From assembly GCF_014204495.1 (NCBI RefSeq), contig NZ_JACHLN010000004.1, positions 434,001-498,000 on the forward strand: DNA of 64,000 nucleotides. The letters run 5' to 3'. The stretch comes from Sphingomonas kyeonggiensis (GTDB lineage: Bacteria; Pseudomonadota; Alphaproteobacteria; Sphingomonadales; Sphingomonadaceae). Shown here one piece after another: positions 16,010 through 22,840 of this stretch. The translations under genes were made by a program, and so were the position numbers. Within the stretch, counting starts at the first letter, position 1; the number at the start of each line of letters is the position of its first letter. The notes beneath the pieces are model-generated. The model was not told the DNA's origin, ran no database searches, and was given only the letters and a program-made list of their open reading frames with translations.

Positions 16010-16082
16010 CCCCGGCGAAAGCCGGGGCCCAGGGCCGCAAGCGAGTCTGCAGAGAAACCCTGGGCCCCGGCTTTCGCCGGGG
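16010..16082. repeat. Dispersed 73-bp inverted-repeat element, copy 2
   Basis: Arms at 16010-16034 (CCCCGGCGAAAGCCGGGG then CCCAGGG) and 16058-16082 are exact reverse complements. The loop again ends in GCAGAGAAA as in the copy at 14191. It lies between the hrcA start and the DUF6438 stop, and may also overlap the hrcA promoter. Confidence 0.85.
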
Positions 16083-16100
16083 TGCAAGTGGGCCGGAAAA

Positions 16101-16610
16101 TCAGGGCCGCTCGCCGATCAGGTCGTGGATCGGCAGACCCTCGACTGCGTCGCCAAGCGCCTGGCCGAGCGGGCGGTTCTTTTCCGAGCGGCAGCCATAA
16201 TAGAAGTACAGCCCCTGGCTGTCGCCGATCGCGCGGGTCCAGGTGACGTTCACGCTGGAGGCGTCTGTGGCTGCGGGCTCGCAATTCTTCTGGCCGGGCG
16301 CATAGCGGATCTCGCCGCTCTCCGGGCGATAGGGCGCCAGCGTCGCGGCGAAAGCGTCATATTGCGCGCGAGTGAGCTTGAACGGCTTCTCGCCGTTCGC
16401 TGCGGTGAAGCGCTTGCCCTCGAACACGCCGGTGCCGTCGGGCCGCACGGTGACGGCATAGACCGGGCAGCGCCCGTAGCAGGGACCGGTCTCGTAGCGG
16501 ATCGAATCGCCTTCGATCGGGATCGGCTTGCCCGGGCCGGGACCGCCACTCGGCTTCACGCAGCCCGACAATGCCAGCGCCCCAAGTCCGATGATTGCAA
16601 GCCTACGCAT
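16101..16610 (-). CDS. DUF6438-type lipoprotein
   Basis: A 169-residue predicted lipoprotein: signal peptide MRRLAIIGLGALALSGC ends in the lipobox LSGC. The mature part holds the pattern YETGPCYGRCPVYAVTVRPD (two cysteines in CYGRC) that marks DUF6438, and two further cysteines (KNCEPA and YYGCRSE). Function unknown. It is divergent from rph, and the two start codons are about 106 bp apart. Confidence 0.8.
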   Translation of the reverse strand: MRRLAIIGLGALALSGCVKPSGGPGPGKPIPIEGDSIRYETGPCYGRCPVYAVTVRPDGTGVFEGKRFTAANGEKPFKLTRAQYDAFAATLAPYRPESGEIRYAPGQKNCEPAATDASSVNVTWTRAIGDSQGLYFYYGCRSEKNRPLGQALGDAVEGLPIHDLIGERP

Positions 16611-16716
16611 ACCCTGTTCTCCCTGCGGCCACTCTACACGGATCGCCTGCCGACACTGGCGCGTTCCAACCGTTACGTCTACGTGGCGCGTCAAACCTTG
16701 CAGGAGACTGAAGCAG

Positions 16717-17430
16717 ATGCGCCCTTCCGGCCGCGCCCCCGACGAGATGCGGGCAATCACCATCGAACCGCATTTCACCCGCCATGCCGAGGGTTCGGTG
16801 CTGATCAGCTTCGGCGACACCCGCGTGCTGGTGACCGCCAGCGTCGAAGAGCGGCTGCCGCCCTGGCTCAAGGGCAAGGGCGAGGGCTGGGTCACGGCCG
16901 AGTACGGCATGCTCCCGCGCGCGACGCACACCCGCGGCCAGCGTGAAGCGGCCAAGGGCAAGCAGTCCGGCCGCACCCAGGAGATCCAGCGCCTGATCGG
17001 CCGCAGCCTGCGGGCCGTCACCGACCTCAAGAAGCTCGGCGAGCGCCAGATCACGCTCGATTGCGACGTGATCCAGGCCGATGGCGGCACCCGCACCGCG
17101 GCGATCTCGGGCGCGTTCGTCGCGCTGCGCATCGCGGTGAACAAGCTGATGGCCCAGGGACTGATCAAGGAAGACCCGATCACGGCGCAGGTTGCCGCGG
17201 TTTCCTGCGGCATCCATCAGGGCACGCCGGTCCTCGACCTCGACTATGTCGAGGACAGCGCCGCCGACGCCGATGCGAACTTCGTCCTGCTGTCGAACGG
17301 CAACATCGCCGAGGCCCAGGCGACCGCCGAGGGCGCGACCTATGACGAGGAAGGGCTGCTCCGCCTGCTCCGCCTCGCGCGGATCGGCTGCAACCAGATT
17401 TTCGAAGCACAGGTGAAGGCAATCGGATGA
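16717..17430 (+). CDS. rph: Ribonuclease PH
   Basis: Phosphorolytic 3'-to-5' exoribonuclease that trims tRNA precursors and forms hexamers. The 237-residue product starts MRPSGRAPDEMRAITIE and contains the substrate-binding signature RTQEIQRLIGRSLRAV and the active-site region LDCDVIQADGGTRTAAISG. ATG 16717 is preceded by CAGGAG. The stop overlaps the rdgB start by 4 nt (ATGA), so the two are co-translated. Confidence 0.97.
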   Translation: MRPSGRAPDEMRAITIEPHFTRHAEGSVLISFGDTRVLVTASVEERLPPWLKGKGEGWVTAEYGMLPRATHTRGQREAAKGKQSGRTQEIQRLIGRSLRAVTDLKKLGERQITLDCDVIQADGGTRTAAISGAFVALRIAVNKLMAQGLIKEDPITAQVAAVSCGIHQGTPVLDLDYVEDSAADADANFVLLSNGNIAEAQATAEGATYDEEGLLRLLRLARIGCNQIFEAQVKAIG

Positions 17431-18059
17431 GCGGCGAAGGCGACACTCCTCAGGCGATCCGCAAACTGCAGCCCGGCAAGCTGGTGATCGCCAGCCACAA
17501 TGCCGGCAAGGTGCGCGAGATTCGCGAGCTTCTCGGCCCGTTCGGGATCGAGCCGGTCTCCGCGGCCGAGCTCGACCTGCCCGAGCCCGAGGAGACGGGG
17601 ACCACCTTCGTCGCCAATGCCGAGCTGAAGGCGCTGCAGGCCGCGGATCTCTCGGGGCTCCCTGCCCTGGCCGATGATTCGGGCCTGTGCGTCGAGGCGC
17701 TGAACAATGATCCCGGCATCTTCTCGGCGCGCTGGGCGGGCCCGAGCAAGGATTTCGGCGTCGCGATGCAGCTGGTCGAGGACAAGCTGGCCGCGCTGCC
17801 GCCCGAAACCGGCCGCGACGCGCATTTCATCTGCGCGCTCGCGCTCGCCTGGCCCGATGGCCATGTCGAATGGTTCGAGGGCCGCGTCGACGGCACCCTG
17901 GTATGGCCGCCGCGCGGCTCCCAGGGCTTCGGCTATGATCCGGTCTTCCTGCCGACCGGGCATGAAGAGACGTTCGGCGAGATGGAGCCGGCCGCCAAGC
18001 ACGCGATGAGCCACCGCGCCGATGCCTTCCGCCAGCTGGTCGCGGCGGTGCTTGATTAA
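17427..18059 (+). CDS. rdgB: RdgB/HAM1 non-canonical purine NTP pyrophosphatase
   Basis: Hydrolyses dITP, ITP and XTP to keep deaminated purines out of DNA. In the 210-residue product, KLVIASHNAGKVREI is the nucleotide-binding SHNxGK motif, GLPALADDSGLCVEAL holds the catalytic acidic pair, and RGSQGFGYDPVFLP plus SHRADAF are the C-terminal signatures. The N-terminus has about 15 residues before the family core. Follows rph in one transcript; in many alphaproteobacteria a hemW gene comes next, but here a small ORF and then a genomic island follow. Confidence 0.97.
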   Translation: MSGEGDTPQAIRKLQPGKLVIASHNAGKVREIRELLGPFGIEPVSAAELDLPEPEETGTTFVANAELKALQAADLSGLPALADDSGLCVEALNNDPGIFSARWAGPSKDFGVAMQLVEDKLAALPPETGRDAHFICALALAWPDGHVEWFEGRVDGTLVWPPRGSQGFGYDPVFLPTGHEETFGEMEPAAKHAMSHRADAFRQLVAAVLD

Positions 18060-18124
18060 GGAATCGTGATTCGCGCCGCGTTAAGGATTTATTTCGCGAG
18101 TCATCCCGTTCGCACCTGCGTTAT

Positions 18125-18156
18125 GACCCCTCGTTACCAGGGAAAAGCGAGGGGTC
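18125..18156 (+). promoter_or_regulatory. Hairpin overlapping the ribosome site of the 58-residue ORF
   Basis: GACCCCTCG at 18125-18133 and its exact complement CGAGGGGTC at 18148-18156 form a 9-bp stem with a 14-nt loop. The right arm contains the only ribosome-binding sequence (GAGGGG) ahead of ATG 18161, so the fold would hide it. It could alternatively be an rdgB terminator, but no T run follows. Confidence 0.5.
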
Positions 18157-18160
18157 GCAG

Positions 18161-18337
18161 ATGGGTTCGTACCGCCAATGGGCGACGATGATGCAGCATG
18201 TGCACAAGACACATGCCGAAGGTGTCACCGAGGAAGAAACCGAAGAATTCCTGCCCGCGCAGGAAAAGACAGCGCGCGCCAGGCGCGAACCCGCCGAGCG
18301 TAAGCATTCCCCGGAGCGGGGCGCCGCCCAGGCGTGA
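18161..18337 (+). CDS. Small hydrophilic hypothetical protein (58 residues)
   Basis: Begins MGSYRQWATMMQHVHKTHAE and continues with an acidic stretch (GVTEEETEEF) and an arginine-rich tail ending RGAAQA. GAGGGG lies 4-10 nt ahead of the ATG. Codon choice is GC-rich in third positions like the neighbours, which supports a real gene, but there is no recognised domain. A perfect palindrome follows the stop. Function unknown. Confidence 0.5.
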   Translation: MGSYRQWATMMQHVHKTHAEGVTEEETEEFLPAQEKTARARREPAERKHSPERGAAQA

Positions 18338-18338
18338 G

Positions 18339-18360
18339 CCCGGCCGCGCTCGCGGCCGGC
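18339..18360. terminator. GC palindrome after the 58-residue ORF
   Basis: CGGCCGCG-CT-CGCGGCCG forms a perfect stem immediately after the stop at 18337. It may end transcription of the rph-rdgB region, although it is followed by ATTTC rather than a long T run. It lies about 50 bp before the island boundary. Confidence 0.45.
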
Positions 18361-18407
18361 ATTTCATCAGCGATATCCTGAACCGCGGGCCGTGCCCCGC
18401 GGGGAAA

Positions 18408-18426
18408 GTGGTGGACAGGGCTGGAT
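18408..18426. repeat. Left attachment site of the island
   Basis: The 19-bp sequence GTGGTGGACAGGGCTGGAT is identical to 33055-33073, which is the 3' end of tRNA-Tyr including its encoded CCA. The identity stops abruptly on both sides. This is the product expected from integrase recombination in a tRNA acceptor/T-arm. Confidence 0.9.
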
Positions 18427-18443
18427 AGCCGCGCACCATCTCT

Positions 18444-18509
18444 ATGATATTGATTTTACTAGGCTCTATCGCGCCGCCCGATGGGCGTTCCGTACCAACT
18501 CTCCGTACC
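18444..18509. promoter_or_regulatory. Left integrase arm sites and IHF-like motif
   Basis: ATGATATTGATT (18444-18455) is the exact reverse complement of 33016-33027 and resembles an IHF site. TTCCGTACC (18488-18496) and CTCCGTACC (18501-18509) are spaced 13 bp apart and begin 62 bp inside the left core. The right end has the same pair in the same orientation with the same spacing. Confidence 0.7.
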
Positions 18510-18597
18510 CACCGCAAGGCACCAGAGCTCCGCCGAGCGGACCCTGTAGGACTTTTTCGGCCTTCCGCCTGACTGCCTCAATGACGCAAAGCCAAAG

Positions 18598-20070
18598 CTA
18601 AACAAGATCGCGAAGAACCATCGCCAGCAATGCGGAGGCAGCAACTACCTCCGGTACGAATTGGTCGTCAGTTTTGTAATTGTTAAGCGCCAACTTCGGA
18701 TGCACGAGATTGCGCCACTCCCGCAGATTCTCTGGAATGTCGAGATTGTTCTGTTGAGCTACTGCCCGCGCACCCCGCATCAGGTTTGCCAAACTCCAAT
18801 TGCTCGGGTCTGTGGCGGATTGATTGGTGCCGTGGATTCGAGCTGCATGGGCGGTCGCAATTTCGGCTGGCGACTTCGCCAAGAGAAAGTCGAGAATGAA
18901 GGCTTCCAAAGCAGTTCCATAGCCTGCCAACGCGAGACGATTACCACCGCCATGATGTGACCCGACCGCTCCGGCTTGGGCCGAAAAAGCGATCTCCCGG
19001 AGTTCCACGTTTGCCATCCCGGCGAACGCCGCTGAGGGAATGGAGAAGAGCACGCTTATCGCCCCGCCGCTCACTTGAGGGGCGAGTGTAATTTGCGGAC
19101 TGACCGATGCGACATGCCGATAGAGGGCGTTACGAAAGATTAGCCGATGGGCTTCAATCTTCATCACCCCCAAGACTATAAGGTAGTTTTGATCATCATC
19201 TCCCGGTGCAAAAGGGATTGAGCCCTCTTGCACGACCTGGCCAACGATCCGAACTAGCGCCTCCTCGGCTAGTATCTTTCGAAATAAGTGTCGCACATGT
19301 TCAGGACGGCCAGACCGCAATTGGTCTAACGAGCCTTGTAGCGTCGTCTCGATATCCTCAGCACCTGAGACATCGTCAATCAGGCGCTGCACGAGAAACG
19401 GCTGACCTCCAACCTGAGAAAATATATGCTCAGCAACAGACTCGGAATTGGCAATCTCTGCCTTCTCAACGAGCGTCAGAATATCGGCTTCCGAGAGGTC
19501 GGTAGTATCCAAAACCTCGCAGGTATTGAAAGGTGAATTCGCCTCAGCAACAAGTTTTTCAACACGGAAAGTTCCCGAGAAAACGAAACGCAGTCGCTTA
19601 GCAACATGATCGTCAGGAACATCGCCGCTCGCTGTCGCGATCCAACGTATTTGACCGTAGAATGAGTTACGCCAATCCTCGTTTCCGATGTTTGATGCTT
19701 CGTCGACAAGGATTACGATAGGCGCTTTGCCATCCGGTACTGCGACCGCGAGCGCTTCACAAACATCATCTACCGCTTCAATAGAAGCGGAAACCCCAAA
19801 CTCTGCGGCTACCCGATTGGCGAACCACGCGACGAGTTCGCCGTAAGTCGTCACCGGCGGAAGAGTTTGCAGATCAACGCTCGCTACACGAGTACCTACG
19901 TCGAGAAGCTTTCTCTTCAGCCGGATGAGCGCTGAAGTTTTCCCGTGCTGCCTCGGCCCCAACAGCAATACCCAACGACCAGCTTGTACGTTGCCAATAA
20001 GATCGCCTTCGAAGGGACGTTCCGAGTAAAAGTCGTCGTCAACCGGAACCGGACCGTGAAGATGCGTCAT
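18598..20070 (-). CDS. AAA/STAND-type ATPase with HEPN-like C-terminus
   Basis: A 490-residue predicted P-loop ATPase. Walker A is GPRQHGKT (38-45), Walker B is IVILVDEA (118-125), and a sensor-like strand RLRFVFSGTFR follows. A winged-helix-like section occupies about residues 270-340. The last 90 residues are helical and contain LREWRNLVHPKLA (449-461); the arginine-asparagine and histidine pair (R453/H457, or R450 with Rx6H) resembles the active site of HEPN ribonucleases. No signal or membrane segment. It is second in a two-gene operon, 18 bp after a larger ATPase, inside an island next to a restriction system. I do not recognise the pair as a named system. An anti-phage role is inferred from context and architecture. 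Confidence 0.75.
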   Translation of the reverse strand: MTHLHGPVPVDDDFYSERPFEGDLIGNVQAGRWVLLLGPRQHGKTSALIRLKRKLLDVGTRVASVDLQTLPPVTTYGELVAWFANRVAAEFGVSASIEAVDDVCEALAVAVPDGKAPIVILVDEASNIGNEDWRNSFYGQIRWIATASGDVPDDHVAKRLRFVFSGTFRVEKLVAEANSPFNTCEVLDTTDLSEADILTLVEKAEIANSESVAEHIFSQVGGQPFLVQRLIDDVSGAEDIETTLQGSLDQLRSGRPEHVRHLFRKILAEEALVRIVGQVVQEGSIPFAPGDDDQNYLIVLGVMKIEAHRLIFRNALYRHVASVSPQITLAPQVSGGAISVLFSIPSAAFAGMANVELREIAFSAQAGAVGSHHGGGNRLALAGYGTALEAFILDFLLAKSPAEIATAHAARIHGTNQSATDPSNWSLANLMRGARAVAQQNNLDIPENLREWRNLVHPKLALNNYKTDDQFVPEVVAASALLAMVLRDLV

Positions 20071-20088
20071 TATTATCCGCCCCCGGAA

Positions 20089-22623
20089 TTATTGAACTGA
20101 CAAGCTTCCAAAATGCGCAAGAGCATCCGGAAACCAAGTTGCTCGCAATGCGATTTTCTCATCGACGTCGGCAATGATGCCGTAGAGTTGAAGCATACGC
20201 AACGCGCTCAGCAGGGCTTCGCTATCAGCCTCAATGCCAAGTTCACGCAGGCGGCCGAGGACCTCAACTGGCGTTCCTTCAGATGCAGCAACGATTTCGG
20301 AAACCGCCTTCTCAAACTTCGTAGCCTGCCCCCAATATGTAGTAAGATAGTGCTGCGCATACTCAGTGGTCGAAGTGACTTCGGCAATATCATTCGAGCT
20401 TACGGCTAGGTCGCGGCGGTCCTCCCTCGCGTTAAGAAGCCTAACTAACCGATCCCCTAAATACTGGACGATTTGAGGATGCCCGCTCGTGCGCTCCCAC
20501 GCCAATTCTGCGGCACTCGCCTGATCTGGCAACTTGACGCCCATCGACCGAAGAGGGTCAATCAGCAGTGAGGCCGCGTCCGTTCGGCCCAACTGGGTAA
20601 GTTGGACCGGCCTGCAAAAATTCCAGTGAGGGGACTGCGCATCCCAAAGCCGGTTGGCAATTCTGCGCTCGCCGGAAAACACGAACTGCGCAGCGCCAGC
20701 CTGCGATATGGAGCGGCACGACCGAAAGAAGGCCTCCGGGACCGTATCGTCAGAGTGGTTCTGATCCCACTCAATGAGTTGATCAATCTCGTCGAGAATG
20801 ACCACGACCGGACCTTCACCCCTACCCTGCAATTCCTCAATTAGTAGACTGAGGTGAAGAGGCCGGAAGTCTTGCGGCAACGAAACTTGCCAAGATTTGC
20901 GGGCCAGCTCTGCAAAATCGTGCCATGTCTTCACCGTCTGACAGTCAGCGAAGAAAGGCTGAAAATTGGAGATCCGCAGATTTTCGCGCAGCCTTCTAAT
21001 TAGCGATGTCTTGCCAATTCGGCGGCTTCCCAGAATTGCGACGCTATTTGTTGCCAGCGTTCTTTGAACCGTCGCCGCCTCGGCTTCACGACCGTAGAAC
21101 ATTCGGTCAGTGGTTGGGTTGCTTAGGATGAAAGGGCTGACTTTGGTAAGATCCGATTGGGTAAGAATAGCGTCCATTAGCCGGTTGAGCGGTTCTCGGT
21201 TGGTCGCCATTTGCTCAAGCGCTGAAGCCGAAATGCCAATAACATTTGCAGCGAGCATCGACTGTGCCTTCCGATGTTGTGTAATCTGGCTATCGGAAAT
21301 CGGATGCGGAGTTAGATAAATGGCCAAATTTGAATACGGTGTCATTTCCGAGGACCGGCGCCCCACCTCCCGTGCCTGCGCTTCATCCAGCGGCTGACGA
21401 GAAACTGTGATGTGCAAGGTTTCGCCGAAAGGCGCGACCGGCGGCGCGACCATTTCCGCACAAAGTTCAGTCGGCAACGCGCTTTCGGATAGCACCTCGC
21501 AACCAAGCATCTCCGCAAATAGATCGAGCGCGGCCTTGGGGTTGAACTGCACCTTCAACCTTCGAGCGGCCTCCACCCAGGACGCGTTACCCCAAGACAA
21601 TCTTTCGCCCGTAGGCGACAGCACCAAGAACGCACGTCGCCTTGCGTCCGCGTAGGCCGATAATGCCAAGCGAGCACGATTTGGACCGACCGGCAGCGCT
21701 TCCGCTTCGACTGACAAAGCCAACCTCAGACGATCTTCGATTAGGCGGTTGAGCGCCGCCTGATCGGCCGCTTCAGGCCGCTCAGCCGTAGCAACTTCTA
21801 TCAACGCGTCCCTAAGTCCACCGTCTGCCGCCTGAGTAAGATTGATAGGGTACCGCACACCCTCAAAAAGAAGCCCTAAAGTACGGTCAGATGCCTCCTT
21901 TAAACCCTGCCCATCGGCAATGAGAACGAGGGCGATGCCGTGCTCGGATAACCTCTGCTGAAGGTTGGGATAGGTGTATGCCAAATCGCGCAACTGACGA
22001 CCACCTGACTGATTTTGGAACACCGTCGCAAACCCCAAAAGGGGCCTCTTCCCAACCGAAATTACATACGAGAGCGCTCTTCGCAGGCCTGCGTCAGACA
22101 GCCCGCTTCCATCAAAGGACAGCTTTTCCTCTAGATGTTCGTTTGCTTGGCTCACAGCGTTTCGGACCAGTAGCCGCACTCGCTCGTCAAGCTTCTTACC
22201 GCCGCGAAAACGGCGGCGATTTGCGTCTTTATAGACCTCGGCTACCTGTAGAGACGCACCGACATTTGTGCCGGGTGCGAGCATCTTATCAATTCCGATA
22301 TAGAGGAGCTGACCGACCAGCCAATCTAGCCGAGAGGGCTCGACCTCTGAAGGCAAGCCCCACTTCTCAACTTGCGTGCCGCTGCTGCTAAATGCCAACA
22401 AGTCTAGCATGATCGTGTAGCAGCGCGGATGCTGAGAAAGGCCGCTAAAGAGCCGTTCCCGGGTTAAAGGGCCACTGTCGACAATCTCTTGAAGTTCTCG
22501 GGCTTCTTTGGCTCGCAGACGCAAATTTTGAGAGACCGCATCCCAATCGATAAAGTCATCTGCTGCCAGAAGGTTTCCACTCAGCGTAGCTGTGAACTGC
22601 TCAATGCGATCCTGACTATCCAA
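20089..22623 (-). CDS. Large STAND-like ATPase with nuclease-like N-terminal region
   Basis: About 844 residues. The C-terminal third is a P-loop ATPase introduced by SPFILSNPTTDRMFYGRE, with Walker A GSRRIGKT (about 532-539), Walker B VVVILDEIDQL (about 606-616), sensor AAQFVFSGERR, then a winged-helix tail. The N-terminal half lacks a confident assignment. Residues about 145-265 hold a strand GFATVFQNQSGGRQLRDLA, a helix YPNLQQRL and a strand IALVLIADGQG, an order like the core of DpnII/MboI-type restriction enzymes, but with Q in place of the usual acidic residue. Start uncertain: TTG 22623 has GAGG 9 nt upstream; TTG 22638 is also in frame but has no ribosome site. First gene of the operon, with lower G+C than the flanks. 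Confidence 0.75.
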   Translation of the reverse strand: MDSQDRIEQFTATLSGNLLAADDFIDWDAVSQNLRLRAKEARELQEIVDSGPLTRERLFSGLSQHPRCYTIMLDLLAFSSSGTQVEKWGLPSEVEPSRLDWLVGQLLYIGIDKMLAPGTNVGASLQVAEVYKDANRRRFRGGKKLDERVRLLVRNAVSQANEHLEEKLSFDGSGLSDAGLRRALSYVISVGKRPLLGFATVFQNQSGGRQLRDLAYTYPNLQQRLSEHGIALVLIADGQGLKEASDRTLGLLFEGVRYPINLTQAADGGLRDALIEVATAERPEAADQAALNRLIEDRLRLALSVEAEALPVGPNRARLALSAYADARRRAFLVLSPTGERLSWGNASWVEAARRLKVQFNPKAALDLFAEMLGCEVLSESALPTELCAEMVAPPVAPFGETLHITVSRQPLDEAQAREVGRRSSEMTPYSNLAIYLTPHPISDSQITQHRKAQSMLAANVIGISASALEQMATNREPLNRLMDAILTQSDLTKVSPFILSNPTTDRMFYGREAEAATVQRTLATNSVAILGSRRIGKTSLIRRLRENLRISNFQPFFADCQTVKTWHDFAELARKSWQVSLPQDFRPLHLSLLIEELQGRGEGPVVVILDEIDQLIEWDQNHSDDTVPEAFFRSCRSISQAGAAQFVFSGERRIANRLWDAQSPHWNFCRPVQLTQLGRTDAASLLIDPLRSMGVKLPDQASAAELAWERTSGHPQIVQYLGDRLVRLLNAREDRRDLAVSSNDIAEVTSTTEYAQHYLTTYWGQATKFEKAVSEIVAASEGTPVEVLGRLRELGIEADSEALLSALRMLQLYGIIADVDEKIALRATWFPDALAHFGSLSVQ

Positions 22624-22638
22624 TGGTAATCGCCTCAA

Positions 22639-22840
22639 TTGTCGCAGGTAGTGGAATACAAATGTGTCGCATTAGGCGACGGCACGATAGGCGACACATA
22701 CGCCATGTTCCAGCACGAACCCGCCTGCGGGAAGCCTATATGCCAGCGGCTGCGAGAAGCCCAATAGAGTCAATGATTTGATGCAACAACGGCCGACCGT
22801 GCCGCCGCGGTCAAACCAATCACCTAGTGAGCCCGGCCGA
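22639..22840. promoter_or_regulatory. Promoter gap of the ATPase operon with a dyad
   Basis: Non-coding gap between the hsdR stop and the large ATPase start. ATGTGTCGC (22662-22670) and GCGACACAT (22691-22699) are exact 9-bp inverted repeats separated by 20 bp, 39-76 bp upstream of the ATPase start. They look like an operator, and no regulator gene is adjacent. The AGGCGAC word recurs at both arms. Confidence 0.5.

Noticed and set aside
16611..17213. N-terminal extension of the DUF6438 frame
   Set aside because: It runs antisense through rph; the lipoprotein signal peptide starts cleanly at 16610.
18408..18426. Second tRNA gene or tRNA fragment with function
   Set aside because: Only 19 bp of the 3' end are present, with no D-arm or anticodon arm; it is an attachment-site copy.
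18598..22623. Assignment of the ATPase pair to a named system (Avs, Gabija, Zorya and similar)
   Set aside because: The domain order does not match what I know of these: no TOPRIM, no MotAB-like proteins, no TPR sensor typical of Avs. Left unnamed.
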